Part shown: positions 1 to 14,200 of the stretch, one piece after another
Position numbering within the stretch: the stretch's first letter is position 1
How the letters are laid out: the number at the start of each line of letters is the position of its first letter
Assembly (NCBI GenBank): GCA_005408345.1
Contig: SEMN01000643.1
Location: 202,001-266,000 of the forward strand
Direction: 5' to 3'
Length of the DNA: 64,000 nt
Source: Macquaria australasica
Taxonomy: Eukaryota; Chordata; Actinopteri; Centrarchiformes; Percichthyidae
The notes under the pieces: generated by a model
Seen by the model: the letters and a program-made list of their open reading frames with translations, nothing else
Told to the model about the DNA's origin: nothing
Database searches by the model: none
Made by a program: the position numbers and the translations under genes

Positions 1-280
1 CTATTCTAATTTAAATACTATTGTACTCCTCCTTCATGGCTTCATTGTCAGCATCAGTTGCTACTAGAGGAAAAGAGGAGATTGTGTGACTACACAAACA
101 AAAGAAATGGATACTGTAAACATGACTAAGAACTCACAGACATAGTTACGTTAACAGCCCAAGTGCACATCAGCAGCAGGTAGATCATATTTCTCCAAGC
201 AGGAAAGACACACCTTCTCAACAAAATTGTTGCTAAAATTTAAAAGTGTTGATACATTACAACAACATCAGCAGTTGGAC

Positions 281-466
281 AGACTTTTAACTTCATCTTC
301 TCAGATCTGATCCTTTTCGCTTTCAAAAAGCTTCCTGCGCATACAAATGTCTTGTGTTACGCACGGATCAGGTTACTTTCGCTTTCAGGATTTTGAGACT
401 ATTTTAACGCTGGTCCCAGCTCCACAGATTCGTAAATGCATGATGCGTTTAAGTGCTGACAATTAG
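281..466 (+). repeat. Dispersed repeat, second copy near 32.9-33.1 kb
   Basis: Shares long stretches with 32885-33115, including cagatctgatc, ttttcgctt, aaaagcttcct, ggttactttcgctt, agctccacagattcg and tttaagtgctg. The inverted arms that flank the second copy are not recognisable here, so this is a truncated or decayed copy. Confidence 0.7.
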
Positions 467-539
467 TCAACTAGAAAAGGCTACATTTTTTGAAGAATGC
501 TGAAAATTACATGTGCAAACACCGTAAACTGGTTAAAAT

Positions 540-900
540 GTCTTAAAATGTTAATTGTTGAAAGCAGGTGGAAAGTAAGTTGATGAGTAAGCACTGAAAT
601 CAGATGAAAACAGTTCAAATGTCATTTTAAGGGGTAGGGGGTAAAAGCAGTTGAAATGTCAGTTGAACTATAGCCAATGAAAGGTATTGGAACTTCAATC
701 GAAATAGTTGCAGTTTGTGCACTGAAGTGTTGTTTAGTATGTAAACAGTGTATGTAAACTTATACTAAAAATTGCAGTTGTAAACAATTAAACACTTTAA
801 AATGTCTCAAAATTTGAATTCTTTACAAGTGAAATTCATGTTGCAGTGTAAGATGAACACTGCAACTAAAGGAGTTTTGTCAGTTGAAGTGTAATCACTG
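540..900 (+). repeat. Degenerate tandem repeat (gcagttgaa type), left half
   Basis: Short units built on gcagttgaaatgtcagttga recur irregularly. The same type resumes at about 1330 on the far side of an inserted MITE. Confidence 0.5.
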
Positions 901-944
901 AAAGCATTTGAAGTCTTAGTTTAAACCCAATTATCAGTTTGTAA

Positions 945-1320
945 GGCTGCATTCAGACCAAATCAGGCATTGCTATGATTACCGCAGGGTTGTGTGGCGG
1001 TGTGGGAGTGTCACTACATGGCCATGCTGTTTGTACAGGTAGAAATACTAACCAGCAATCCCAACTTGAAGAGCAATACAACGCCAAGACACTGCACGGC
1101 GATTAACGTCTTTGTACTCCCTTATGGCAAGGTTGTACAACTCTAGAAAGGTCATCACGGCGCTGATCAATCAGTCTCTCTTCCATCTTCACAGTTGCAC
1201 GGTAAACAGCAGAATGCTACGATGCTACATGGTGAACTAGGTTCTTCTTCACCTTGGTGAAGGGCTGCTAAACACACTACCCATGATCGCCACAGCGCCT
1301 GATTTGGTCTGAATACAGTC
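945..1320. mobile_element. PIF/Harbinger-type MITE with TAA target duplication
   Basis: Terminal inverted repeats of about 24 bases: the left end begins ggctgcattcagaccaaatc and the right end, on the other strand, begins gactgtattcagaccaaatc. TAA flanks both ends (942-944 and 1321-1323), the target duplication typical of PIF/Harbinger. At 376 bp with no transposase, it is non-autonomous. Confidence 0.8.
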
Positions 1321-1329
1321 TAAGTAGCT

Positions 1330-1600
1330 GAACTAACAGAGTAGGAGTACTTAAAAGCAGCTAAATTGTCAGTTGAAGTGTTAGAGATGAAAGCAGCTGA
1401 ACTGTCGTTTGAGGAGGAAAAGAAGACGAGGTGAAATTTTAGTTGAAGTTGAAGCACTGGAGATAGTTGTGTGTCGGTACTATAAATAGTAAGTGTCAGT
1501 TGGTCTGTATGCAGTGACAGCAGTTGAAATGTCAGTTTAAGAAGTTGAAGTTGTTGTTTTGAAGTGTCAGTGTGTGGCTTGTCTAATGCAAATGTGAGGA
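1330..1600 (+). repeat. Degenerate tandem repeat (gcagttgaa type), right half
   Basis: Continues the repeat of 540-900: agcagctaaattgtcagttg, aaagcagctgaactgtc, cagcagttgaaatgtcag. The 1320-1682 minus-strand open frame is only a reading of this repeat. Confidence 0.5.
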
Positions 1601-1977
1601 TTTGCTGTTTTTCAAGGGTTTGATTGTTAGTTGGACAAAACAAGCAATTTGAAGAAAGGGAAATTGGCTCTTGGAAGGGCATTTTTCACAATTTGGTAAC
1701 ACTTTGTAGCCTAATCCATTAATCAAAAAAGTAATTGAGAGAATAATTGATAAACAGAATATATGTGTTCGCCAGAACAAAACTGTTCTACAAAATTCAA
1801 AAATTTACACTTACAGTACCTGAAAAATGTGACATGCCTCGGTTTGTGACAGTCATTAAGACCTACAGTTTAAAGACCCCTAAAAATGCAGGTCTCGTTT
1901 TACTTACAAGCCCAGTTGCACAGTTAGAATTGTGCTTAATAGTTTCAACTTCTCTGCGTTTGTCTCAATGTCTCCAG

Positions 1978-2157
1978 GTTCAACAGTACTGCCAGACCTG
2001 CAGACCCTGTACAAACGTCTGTTGGTGGCTGAGGAGTTGGGAGAGCAGATCAGCAGGGATCTCAGCAACATTCTGGAGCAGCTGAGGAAAATCTCCAAAG
2101 CTGCCAACATCACCTATCCCACCAGTAACACTACCAACACCTCCACCATCTCCACAG
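1978..2157 (+). CDS. mgat4d: mgat4d exon: stem/coiled region
   Basis: First exon of the gene inside the window. It follows a CAG acceptor (phase 1 entry) and ends before gtagtg (phase 1 exit). It encodes a helical stem like the MGAT4A segment after the membrane anchor ([11 protein letters not shown] against LKERLRIAEH), then a Ser/Thr/Asn-rich linker with sequons NIT, NTT and NTS. The exact acceptor could differ by a few codons. Confidence 0.75.
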
Positions 2158-5100
2158 GTAGTGTTCTTACCTAAAGTAACAAGCATGTGATGGGCAGTGG
2201 TTTGCAGGAGGCAGTTCAGTTCAACCTGTAGGAGCCAAAATAGCATTTTTTTGTTTATATTTAAAGAATTATTATTATTATTTCAAGACTTCCCCTATGA
2301 TTCACTGATTTTGATTGACAGCTTGACTACCGATTGGCAAATCAGCCACACCCACAGTCACTGGGGGTGTGGTATAATTAACAAAGGGAAGTTGGAAACA
2401 CTCAGGAACCAGGGAGTCCTAGCTTAAGTTGAAACCAAACACAGTTTTTTAACCATCTTATCGCATCTCATTGTTTAAGAATCTATCATCTTCTATACAT
2501 CTACTATCATCTATTTTCTCTCTTTCATACACACACACACAGAATCTGACAGTGTTTATTGCATTGGCCTACAATGTTTTAGTAGGATTTGAGTTTATTA
2601 TTTTCAAACAATGAACGCGTGGATCTACAACAAAAGGTGCGTTAAAACAACTCTTCTATTGCTGGGGCGGTGGCTATAATTTTGAAAATGAATAGCCATT
2701 ATACAACCCCCTAGACTTTATCAACCTTAAAAGTACATTTCTAGATAATACTGCTACTTCTAGTACATAGCACTGCTTCTGACGTGGCAATTGCTATTAA
2801 ATTACCCACCAAAGAGGACTTCCAGTTCAGCTTGAGATGGGATAGTCGCGTTTCGAGAGGCTCTGCTTCCTCCTCCAAAAAGTTCACAATTCAATAATAC
2901 ATTTCGCCGTGAGAAGGCTGCAAAACTTGACAGTATAAGAAGTTGATGCACAACGGAGTCATGGTGAAACCTAATGAATCAAAAAACGCAGAAAAACAGA
3001 CTACATCAGATGAAACTGATGAAACCTGTCATATGCTAGCAACGAACATGCTACAACGGCAGATGAGGTACCGACAACGACTGACATCATGGCGGCTATC
3101 AGTCAGCTGAATCAAAATGTCGACTCAAAGTTCGAGTTGCTCAACACATCCATAGCTGGTCTGAAACAGTCAATGGTCGATGTACAGCAAAGAGATTATT
3201 GCGCGGATTCATCATGACACAGTAAAGGAGCGTATATTGAAACTTTCCTCTCAGAGGTTCCCTTTACAATGTGAGGGAGCACGCATCTTTATTTTCCCGG
3301 ACCTGGGTCCTGCAGTGATGAAACAACAGCAGCAGTTTGATGATATCAGGACCAGATGCAGGGCTGCAGAGGTGAGATGCGGGTTCCATCGCCCAGCGAC
3401 ATTCGTTGTCTCGGTCGGCGCGGACAAACGCATGTTTAACAACGCGAATGAATGCAGAGAAGTTCCTGGACGAAAAGCAAGTGCCACGCAAGTATTGTTT
3501 AAGCCTTACAAGAACGCTCCCAATTGCAGCGTTTCAACTTGCCCAGTTTGTTTTACTTCTTGTGTTCTGAAGGGCAGGAGGAAGTGAACACTGACTGTCA
3601 TGGTATGTTACGAGCTCAGAAGGTTTGGACGTGGGTGTTAGTTGTCAGAGAGGAGCGGGAGGAGAGAGGCAGAGGGCCCTGGAAGGACAGCGCAGTGTTT
3701 ATGTTTACTTTATGTTGTTCATTAGCGGCAGTTCATATGTTCTTGATTTTTAATGGCGGATGGTTTACTTTGCATCTTGGTGCAAATTTCGTTTGTTACA
3801 TAAAGGTGGGGATGTTATGTTTCTTCAGGAGACTCATATTAAGACTACAGCTAGAGACAAACTACGCATGGGATGGGAATCACAAATATTTCAGTCAAAT
3901 TTACGTCAAATTTCCAGAGCCAGAGGGGTAGCCATTATTATTAGGAATGACGTGTCGTTTGCTCCAGTTTCCAGTTCCAGTTGTTAGTGACACAAACATT
4001 ATAATGGGAGGAGACTTCAATTGCATTATGGACTCTCTACTAGATAAACAATCGCCAAGATCATCAGTGAATAGTAAAGCCAGTGATGAGCTAAAAAATG
4101 CTATGCACAACTTAAATCTAGTTGACATCTGGAGGCTACTCAACCCTACCACCAGAGATTATTCATTTTTTTCTCCGGTACATAAATCCTACTCCAGGAT
4201 TGATTTCATACTGTTAGATTCAGACGCAATTAAGTCATTTCTCTCACAACTGAACCTGCCTCGTCTTAACAGTGAAGCAATAATGAAACTAGACAAAGAG
4301 ATCTCTATTGAAGAGATAATAGAAACAATTGAAGAATTCCCAAATAATAAAGCACCTGGCCCCGACGGTTTTACAATAGAGTTTTACAAATGTTTCTCTA
4401 AGGAACTATCTCCACTACTACTCCGCATGTTTAAACACACTGCATCAAATGGCCAATTGCCTCATACGCTCTATAATGCAAATATCTCATTAATTTTGAA
4501 AAAGGTCTGCAAAGAGCTGGATGCCTCATCATACAGACCTGTATCTCTGATCCCTAATGAAACAAAACTGATTAGCCAACCAGGCTATTTACTCTAACCT
4601 GCGACGCTTATTTAATATACTATATGCTAAACACAATACTGAGACAGTATGGCCATATATGTATGAGACCCTTGAGGCGTTTGGCTTCAGGAAGGTGTTT
4701 ATTGACTGGATACAGATTCTGTATGCTCATCCCACAGCAAGTGAAATCACAAACCAGGATATCTCCCCTCAGTTCCCATTATACCGAGGCACCAGACAGA
4801 CGGATCCTCTCTCACCTTTTCTGTTTGCGTTAGCCATCGAGCCACTAGCCACAAGTATACGATTACATCCCAGAATATCTCCGGTCTCCATTAAAGGTAT
4901 GACATTCTGCTTTATGTGTCGAAACCACAGGTGTCATTACCCCCACTTATGGAGTTGTTTAACCGCTTTGGCTCCTTCTCAGGGTTTCAAATTACCTGGA
5001 ATAAAAGTGAGTTAATGCCAGTGTACTTGAACCACAACAGCTCCACACTGAACTCTGTGCCCTTTAAGATTACCAAGGACAGGTTTACTTACCTGGGGGT

Positions 5101-8100
5101 GACTGTCACCAGAAAACCTGAAATGTTACTTGAGGCGAACTGGAAACTGAATATAACCCAGCTAAAACAGAACATAGATTTCTGGAAAACTCTCCCACTG
5201 TCACTGGTTGGGAGAGTAGACGCTATTAAGATGGTGGTTTTCTCATGATTCGTACATCTCTTTCAGTCCATCCCGCCATGCATACCACAGAGCTATTAAT
5301 CATGCACTTTAGGGTCCTTTTAATTTTATTTATGTTTCTTATATTTATTGTATTGTGTATATCATGTTTATTTTATTTTATTTCTCTTTCTTTCTTTAAT
5401 TGTTGTTTTATCTCTTTTTTTGAGCTGTTGTAACGGTGAACTTTCCCCACTGTGGGATCAATAAAAATGTATCTTGTCTTATCTTACTTTAAGAGTTTAG
5501 ACTCTATTATAATCCCCTTTATCTGGCAATATAAAGCCGTATAAGCAAGAAACACCTATGTAAAACTAAAAATTAGGGAGGCTTCGGTCTCCCAGATTTT
5601 AGATGTTATTACTGGGCTGCACATTTAAACACTCTGGCTTTCTGGAGATGTTGTAATCTTGCTGAGGGCATGGAGGAAGACACTCCAGCCTGGCTCTCTA
5701 TCGAGCGAGCAGACTGTCATGGAACATCTCTCCCGGCCCTTCTGAACAGCCCAGTTAAGACTAATAAATCTTTATATGGAGGGAACTTTCTAGTAAACAG
5801 CTCATTAAAAATATGGAATCAGATTAAAACATACTTGAAAGCCCCAAATATATACATAGACAGCCCAATCTGTGACAACCACGCCTTTAAACCGTCCAGC
5901 TTGGACTCCGGGTATGTTCACTGGAAAGAAAAAGGAGTTGAGTGTTTGAAGGACTTCTGAGAGGCCACTTTATGTCTTTTGAGCAACTAAGGAACAAATA
6001 TAACCTGCAGAACTTTATAAAGTCTCATATATCTACATTTGCAGACATACCACAACATCAAGCACTTAACGATAACGACAGTGTCAATCCTATACCAGAC
6101 ACTAATTAGTCAGGCAGATGTCAGAACAGAGCGGTATAGAATTGAGTGGGAAACAGAAATGGGTACGGCCCTCACTGAGGAATTTTGGGAAATATAAATT
6201 AGGAATATTCACCAGTGCTCAGTAAATGCTAGACTTAATCTGATACAATTTAAAGTAGTACACAGGCTGCACTAGTCAAAAGTTAAAGTAATCAACATGT
6301 ATCCCAGTGTATCAGCTTTGTGTAACAAATGTAAAAATCAAGCTGGCACTCTTACACATCAATTCTGAACATGCCCCAACCTCCAGTCTTTCTGGTGTTC
6401 TGTATTTGATTTCTTCTCAAAAGCATTTAACAAGCAATGGGAACCCGACCCCCTTGTGGCCATTCTGGGGTCTACGAGTGACGCTGCTCTGAACTCTGGC
6501 ATTGACAAATGGTCAGTGTATTTGGGAACTGCATTAGCCAAAAAATGTATTTTGCGTTTATGGAAGTCAGACGCTGTGCCTTCATTTGAGATGTGGCTGA
6601 GAGAGCTGGGTGAGATCCTCCACCTAGAGAAGTTATGCAGGAAGGAGGAATGTGTTCGATAAGGCATGGGGACCAGTGCTGAGACACTTAAAAGGTCTGA
6701 GGGAAGGTGTTGATGTAGATGTGGTGTGAATGACTGACAATATTAATCCTGTAGCAGCAGTATAAGTTTGTTTGTCTAGAAATGTAAATTGTGCATTTAT
6801 ATATTTGTATACACTTTTGCCCCCTTTTTCTTGTTCTCCACTCTCTTGTTTCTAGCTTGTGCCTTGCTATATAACCACCTTGCCCATTGCTGTGTTCATT
6901 ATCTGCCATATAACTACTGTATGTTCTTTTACGCCGTCTTTGTTGTTATGGAAAAAAAAAAATCAAATCAATCAACCAACATCACCAAATCACCAAAAAT
7001 CAGTTTACATGCAATGAACCCGAGGATTTGGGGTTGCCCAGTTTTCCCAGTGGGTAATCCAGCCTTGATGCACCAAAGGTCCCTGGCCGGTGTCATGGTC
7101 TGTGTCCCCTAAGCTATGGGGGCACATTTTACCCAACCAAATTTGAATGACTGGACTTTTAACTGTACCACTAAGCCAAAATACAAGTGAGAGACACTGC
7201 TCAGGAACAGACTCTCATTCAGGGAGCTAACACAGTAGCACAAAGCTCTAGCATTTATATAGTGTCAGGGGAGGGGTCATCCTCAGTATGGCTCCAGTGT
7301 GTTATTGAATAATGATTTTAGGCCCGTCCAAAAAATCCTGACCACAAACAATGTAGTACAATTCAGTACTACATAGTTCACAGTCTTTTCACATGTTTTC
7401 AGCAGTTATATTCTAACATGTATAATGTGTTTAGAAACAAATCTCTGAATTCCCATTACCTATGAATGTAATGTGACCAAATACCTCCTATCCCCTTCCC
7501 TCCTGTGGACAGAAACAATAACACTGACAGGCAATTCAGGCCAACACATGTTCCTTCAGCCCAACATTTACGTCTACCAGCCCCACCTCAGACAACATCC
7601 AGAAAGCCTCCTACCCAACGTAGTCCTGGGACAGGGACGCCGTGGAGGTATGGAGCAAACATAAACACACCCATAAAAACACACACCTTTACTATTGTAT
7701 AAAACCCTTATGACTCTTTGTGTTTCAGCTTTATTTGAAGGATTCAAGATTTCCTTTCAAAACCAAGTTGATTTGAAAATTTCGTCACTAGAAGGCCAAA
7801 TAGCCAGCAACTTCTTAAGAGCACAGCAGTTGTGACATTTAAGAGGTGTAGATGGAGGAATGAAAGTGAGAGTCCAATCAAGAGATGCCAGTCTTATATT
7901 TGCCAAATGATGCTCATGAAAGCACACAGAGCACTGTTCACTGTTGCTCTGTTTTCTTTCTCATTACTTATAAGTGTGTATACGTGTGTGTGTGTGTCCC
8001 TCCTCAGTGTCCATGGTGCTGGGCATTCCTACAGTGAAGCGAGAGAAGCAGAGCTACCTGGTCAGCACACTCAGGTCTCTGCTCTACAGCCTGACATCCT

Positions 8101-8154
8101 CGCAGCGGCAAGATCTCCTCATAATTGTCTTTGTTGCTGAGGTTACACACATGG

Positions 8155-8211
<57 letters not shown>

Positions 8212-11200
8212 TTGGTCTCTAACTCTTAAGTCCATTTTTGTCATTTTATTTTCAGGTTCTTCATTTTGTCACACACCTCAGAGCCACTTTATGGAGTAAT
8301 TTAGGCTATGTGGATATAATGTTGTGTAAGAATGAATGCTGAAAGCCTCAAAAGTTTTACCACTGAGAAAATCATGCTTTAAAGGAATAGTTTGACATTT
8401 TGGGAAAGCAGCTTATTTGCTTTCTTGCCGAGAGTTACAGTCGATGAGAAGATTGATACCATTCATATACAGTATATGTACACTAAATATGAAGCTAGAG
8501 CCAGCAGGCAGTTAGCTTAGCTTGTTGTTTTTACAGTTTGGTTTTTGTATGGATTAAACAAACGAGATACAACATGCTAATTAGTGAGCTTTAGGTGGTG
8601 GTAGGCTGATTTTTTTTACTTTGGTCAGAGACAATGTTGTTATTTCACAACAGTAATGTCTAGCCCAGCTGTGGCTGTGACCTTGGTCCCTTTCACATTG
8701 TGATATGTGTACGCCATGTTGTATACCTGGCCTCTTCAGTTGCTGTGGTTTCTAGCCCGTGCATGACAGCCTCCTCTGCAGGAAGGGGCTTTGGAGGCAG
8801 AACTGAAGCAAAGTGAAAGGGGAGGGAGTCCACTCTCTTCTCAGTCTTACCAACTGCACCTTTAAAGAGAACACCTCACAACTACCATAACATTATCTGT
8901 TAATTGCAAAAGAAGCTCCAGTCTCTTGATGTCAGCATGTCACTCCTTTGTGTTTTATCAAAGCATTTTAACAAGTGTCCTACTTTATGCCGTTGTTTGT
9001 TGGGGGTGTGGCTTAAGCTCAGAGGACAGGAGCAAAATCAATAAACTGATCAGGAAGGCAGAATCCATTATTGGCTTGACCCCTGTCTTACTAGAAGTGA
9101 TCATGGAGCAAAGAATGGGTAGGAAGCTCAAGAGTGTTATCCAGATGAGGATCATCCAATATACAATGTTTTTAGCGAGTTGAAGAGCTATTTTAGTGAC
9201 ATGCTTGTTATGCCCTGGTGCTCTTCAGAGAGTCCTTTGTACCTGCCGTGGTGATGTTTTTTAATGAACGTTGTCGCTGACTGTCACTGTTGATGATGAC
9301 GATGATGATCTGATGTTGATGACTACGATGGGGATTGTACTGAGGATTGTGGTAATGTTGGTGTCCATGAATATGTTAATGTTGACGTTATATATAACCA
9401 CTAACATATACTAGTACAGTCACATTGATGTTTACACTATTTATTATGGTGCTGTGCTCTCCCCTTATTTTGACTTGCCTTGAGATGTGTATGCCTTTTC
9501 TTGTTGTCCTACCTGTTGTCTGTCAGTTTCTTCCTTGGGGGATTAATAAACTATCTTGCATTGTATCATATCACATAAATCACGATCAATGAAAGGAGCC
9601 AGGATAAAGTCAACACCTTTTCTTATTCAGCTTCAGCAAAATAACCTTTGCTCTCTCTCACTCACACACTCACAGCACACATACTCTTACAGTGGGTGAT
9701 CTTGCAGTACAGCACAGCCTGGGTTTGAGGTCAAACATCCTGGCGGATACGTTTGTCTTAAAGGTTCCTGAGCCCCAGAAGCCTTTTACTTGTCGAGGCA
9801 TGCTGTCAACTGTTAACAGCTTGTTTGATCCATTAGGATTACTTACTTTAGCTTACCTGCCAGCAACCAGAATGGGGTAGCCCCTTGCCAGCAGGAATGT
9901 ATGAAGATTGGAAACGATGGGTGCAGGAACTTGAGGAACTACATGTTTCCCGGACATATGCATCCTTCTCTACGTCCCAAGCCCAATGCAGAGAGCTACA
10001 TGTCTTCTCAGATGCTACGGATAAGGCAATAGCGGTGGTTGCTTACCTGAAAACTGTGCAAGACAGCGGCAACTGTGAGATTGGATTCGTCTTTGGCAAG
10101 ACAAAGTTTACCCTCTTACCTGACCTCACCATACCTAGGCTAGAACTCTGTGCTGCAGTATTTGCTGTGGAAGTAGCTGATCTCATTGTGGATGAACTTG
10201 ACCTGAAGCTGGACAGAATAAGATTCTACACAGACAGCAACGTGGTGCTTGGTTATATCAACAATGAGGTAGTGATTCTATGTATACGTGAATAATCCTG
10301 TACAGCGTATCAGGCAGTCAAGCCGACCTGACCAGTGGAGCTATGTTTCAACAGAGATCAACCCTGCTGATCATGGACGAGCAGTTACTGCAGGTCATCT
10401 CTCAAGCACAACTTGGCTGTCTGGTCCTGCTTTCCTGCTTGAGCCAGTGGTACCACATGAAGAACAACAGCCATCATTTTGACTCATCAGTCCAGAGTTG
10501 GATGTTGAGGTCTGTTCAAAGGTAACCACCCTGTCAACTCAAGTAGCAATGAATCTTCTAGGTTCAAAGCGATTTGAACTCTTATCCAGCTGGAGTACTG
10601 TCACTAAGACACTTGCTTGACTTTTCCACATTAGTCGCAGCTTTACCAAGTCAACAGGAGATGACAACTGTCATGGATGACATATCTGCAAGAAAGGTTT
10701 TACAGACAAAGACCTGACACAAGCAGAGCATACGGTGATCAGATATGTGCAGTCAGGTGCACACTGATGAATACAAGTTGTACTGCTCTCCTTGCTTGTG
10801 TGCATACTGTAGGTACGCAATTCAGCAGTAAGCCAAACTCCATTTAAATGAATATGGGAGTCAGGATATACCATCCAAGCTCCTGGTACTTTTTTGGGTG
10901 GCACCATCATATACAGTATGAATAGGAGTGACACTGAAGAACATAAACAAAAGAATACAATAAGCAAGATGCATAAGCAAATGATAAACTACTGTAGTAC
11001 AATGAATAGCTCCAAAGGCTACAGTATAGTATAATGCTTCAAGTGTACAGTATAGCAGTTACTGCCTAAGCTAATGCTAGAGAAGAGAAATACAGAGATA
11101 GAACCTATTTACAAACTTCAAAGCTTCTCCAACTATGATACATAATGATAATAGTCACTAAAGACAATAAATGCAGGCTTATGATGATAAATCTTATGAT

Positions 11201-14200
11201 TCAGTTACAGTAGACATGGCATGTGGTTAAGCTAACAATTTGGTAACATACAGAAATGAGGCTTTATAAAATATACTTCACAAATATACTATCCAGATAT
11301 TGTTCTATGGTCTGTGCTAACTAATACTTACAGACAATGCTTTTGAAGGCATAAACATAAAGGGAAGGATTGCAGCAGATGGTTATTGAGACAATTCAGC
11401 AGAAATGTGTTTGCATACTAAAAACTAAAAGGCCGACTTCCTGTTCTTGGTCAAAGTGCATGTCAGACTAAAAGAAAACTAAAGGACCCAGGAGGGGGCA
11501 CTTATTCACCAAACCTGAAGGCAGAACACAAGTGTATAGAATCCAAGAAAGATCTTCAACCAATAGCCCCCTCCAAAAACTCTTCTATCATCGATCAAGG
11601 TGGTTTTGGAGGTCGTATTACTCAGTCAAACCTTCATCAGAACGAAACAAACCCTCTCATCATCCCAGGTAAACATCATGTCGCCATCTTGCTCATTCAC
11701 AATCACCACGAGAAAGTGATGCATCAGGGAAGGCATTTTACTGAAGGAGCCATCTGAGCCAGTGGCTTGTGGATAGTCGAAGCCAAGAGGTGTATCAGTA
11801 GCGTTATCCATAAATGCTTGACCTGTTGCTAGTTGGGGAGAAGAATAGAAAATCAGCAGATGGCAGACTTATCAGATGAGCGTTTGCATACTTACCCCCC
11901 ATTCTCCTACTTACTTACTTACTACTTGACATCTTTGGGCCTTGGGAGGTTACAGCACAACGCATCAGAGGTGGGCAGGCCAATAGTAAGAGATGGCCAG
12001 TGCTGTTTACTTGCATGTCCATGAGAGCTGTCCACATAGAGGTCAGGAGGACTCTATGAGCTCCCCTAGTTTTATCAATGCTTTCCGCAGATTCTTTTCG
12101 ATTGAGGCCCTGCCAAGCAGTTGAGGTCACACTGGAACCAACTTTGTGGGCGCATCGAGAGAACTGAAGTTGGACCCACCAAGTCTTGGCGAGACCAGCA
12201 TTGAGAAATACCTTCTGGACCAGAAATGCACATGGGTCTTCAACCCACCACATGCTTCACACATGGGTGGCATGTGGGAATGTATGATTGGGACATCAGG
12301 ACGCATCCTAGATTCTATGTTCATGCAACTTGGAAAGTCAAATATGACTACTTTAATGGCAGAGGTGGTTGCTATTATCAATACAAGACCTCTGGTTCCC
12401 CTCTCCTCTGATCCAGAAGCTCCCCTCATTTTAACACTCGCCACACGTCTGACTCAGAAGATCGGTGCTCCTTCTATGCCTCCTGAAGACTTAACCATGG
12501 GCGACCTCTTCAAGCACCAGAGGAAGAGAGTGCAGTTCCTGGCAGAGACATTCTGGGCAAGATTGGCATAAGGAATTCCTGAATACACTCCACATTCAAC
12601 AGAAATGGTTCCACAAGAGACCAAACCTTAAGGAAGGTGACATAGTCCTAATGACGGATATCCAAGCAAGAAGGAACGAATGGCCGATGGAAGTCATCAC
12701 GAAGGCGCTTCCCAGTAAAGATGGCTTGGTAAGGAAGGTGGAAGTTAAGGTCACCTACCAACAGGCAGTGAAGACCGTCTTGAGACCTACCTCAGAAGTT
12801 GTTCTCCTCTTCTGTCCTGAAGATAAAGATTTGTGAATAGTGTATAGTGGCTTCTCTTTAAAAGATGCCAGGCGGGGACTGTGTTTCAACTGCAGGGAAG
12901 TTATACTCCCTCTGGTGGTACATTTGAGTAGTGTAGGCTGTAGATTTTGTACTTCCTGTCAGATCCACAGAAGAAGAAGTTAGACAGGAAGTGATGTTTT
13001 CAGTTATTTGTCATTTCAAGGTTGGACACATCATGTTCATGAAGCCTAGACAATCCATTGCCATCCCTATGTGTGTTTTATGTTCATATCAGGTGATTAT
13101 TTGAATGAGTTAGGTCCTTTATTTTGTGATGTACACAAGCTAACTTTTAGCTTATGGTAGCCTATTGATATGTATATGTAGTAACATTTCCGCATTAAAA
13201 TGTCTAAAAATGACTAGACCTATGTTAGATATTTTGTTGAGTTGTGTAATTACATTATCCCAAATGTTTTCAACAATGTTCAAACCTAGAGAAATCTGTA
13301 ATTTTATTCAAGGTAACAATGTGTTTAATTTTGTCACCTGTCAATTGTGTCATATGCCCTTTACCCCCTCTAGTTGCTATAGCTTCCGGGGAGACATGGG
13401 ATACGTCAGAGAAGGAAACTGGTTAAACATGGTCTGGCCTTGGAGGGACAAGCACAATGAGGCTGTCTCACCCCATACGACATACTCCATACTCATTCAT
13501 TCATTCATTGTTGCAGAAGACCTCCTGTATGATATTAACTAACCGCATCAGAAATCCCTTATATCACTGACTTTCTCCTTTTTGTCTCCCTGTCACATCA
13601 GGCGGACTCAGATTATGTGGGCAGCATAGCAGAGATCATCAGGAAGAAGTGAGTGACTCTAGATTGCCTCCCATGGGGAAGTTTCTCTATTAAATCACTA
13701 TTGCTGTTTACTTTGGTTTCATGTCCCCTGTTACCTGCAGTTTCCAACAGCAGCCAGCTTCATGTGTCTATGCTTGCAGGTTTTTTTAATGACAAAGTTT
13801 TCAAAGAGGTCTGTTCAGGTAAAAAAAACAAAAAACTCATTGGTTAAATTTGTTATAGGTTAAAGCAGCAGGTTTGTAGGTCTACTGTATGTAACCATAT
13901 ACCAGTCTTATTATCAGCCTGTATCACAAAACAGGGCTGCAATTGAGAGGCAAGGGGTGTCCCAGCTCACTAATTTAGATGTTACGGATTCACCTCATTT
14001 CCCCTGCTCATTTGTAGTCGGATGTGGGACATTTTCTTCTGCTCAAGAAATGTCATCACTTCATCAGTGACTTAGCCACATTGGAGAATGTGGCCCTTTT
14101 AAAAAGCAAAGTAAAAATTCAAGAGAGACAATTCCAGTTCTTTTGCATCTTTTCTTTTTTTAGATGAATACAGGGTCTAAAAGATTCTGAGCTTCTGAAA

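Larger units (their letters stand above)
1..944. other. Intron 5' of the first mgat4d exon; degenerate repeats
   Basis: No coding exon or MGAT4 signal-anchor sequence is seen here. Bases 281-466 match the inner part of the hairpin element at 32843-33210. From about 540 the sequence is a degenerate repeat of the type gcagttgaaatgtcagttga. Confidence 0.6.

Noticed and set aside
1..1977. Search for the mgat4d signal-anchor exon (MRLRNGT-like)
   Set aside because: No such reading was found on the plus strand; the exon is probably left of the window.
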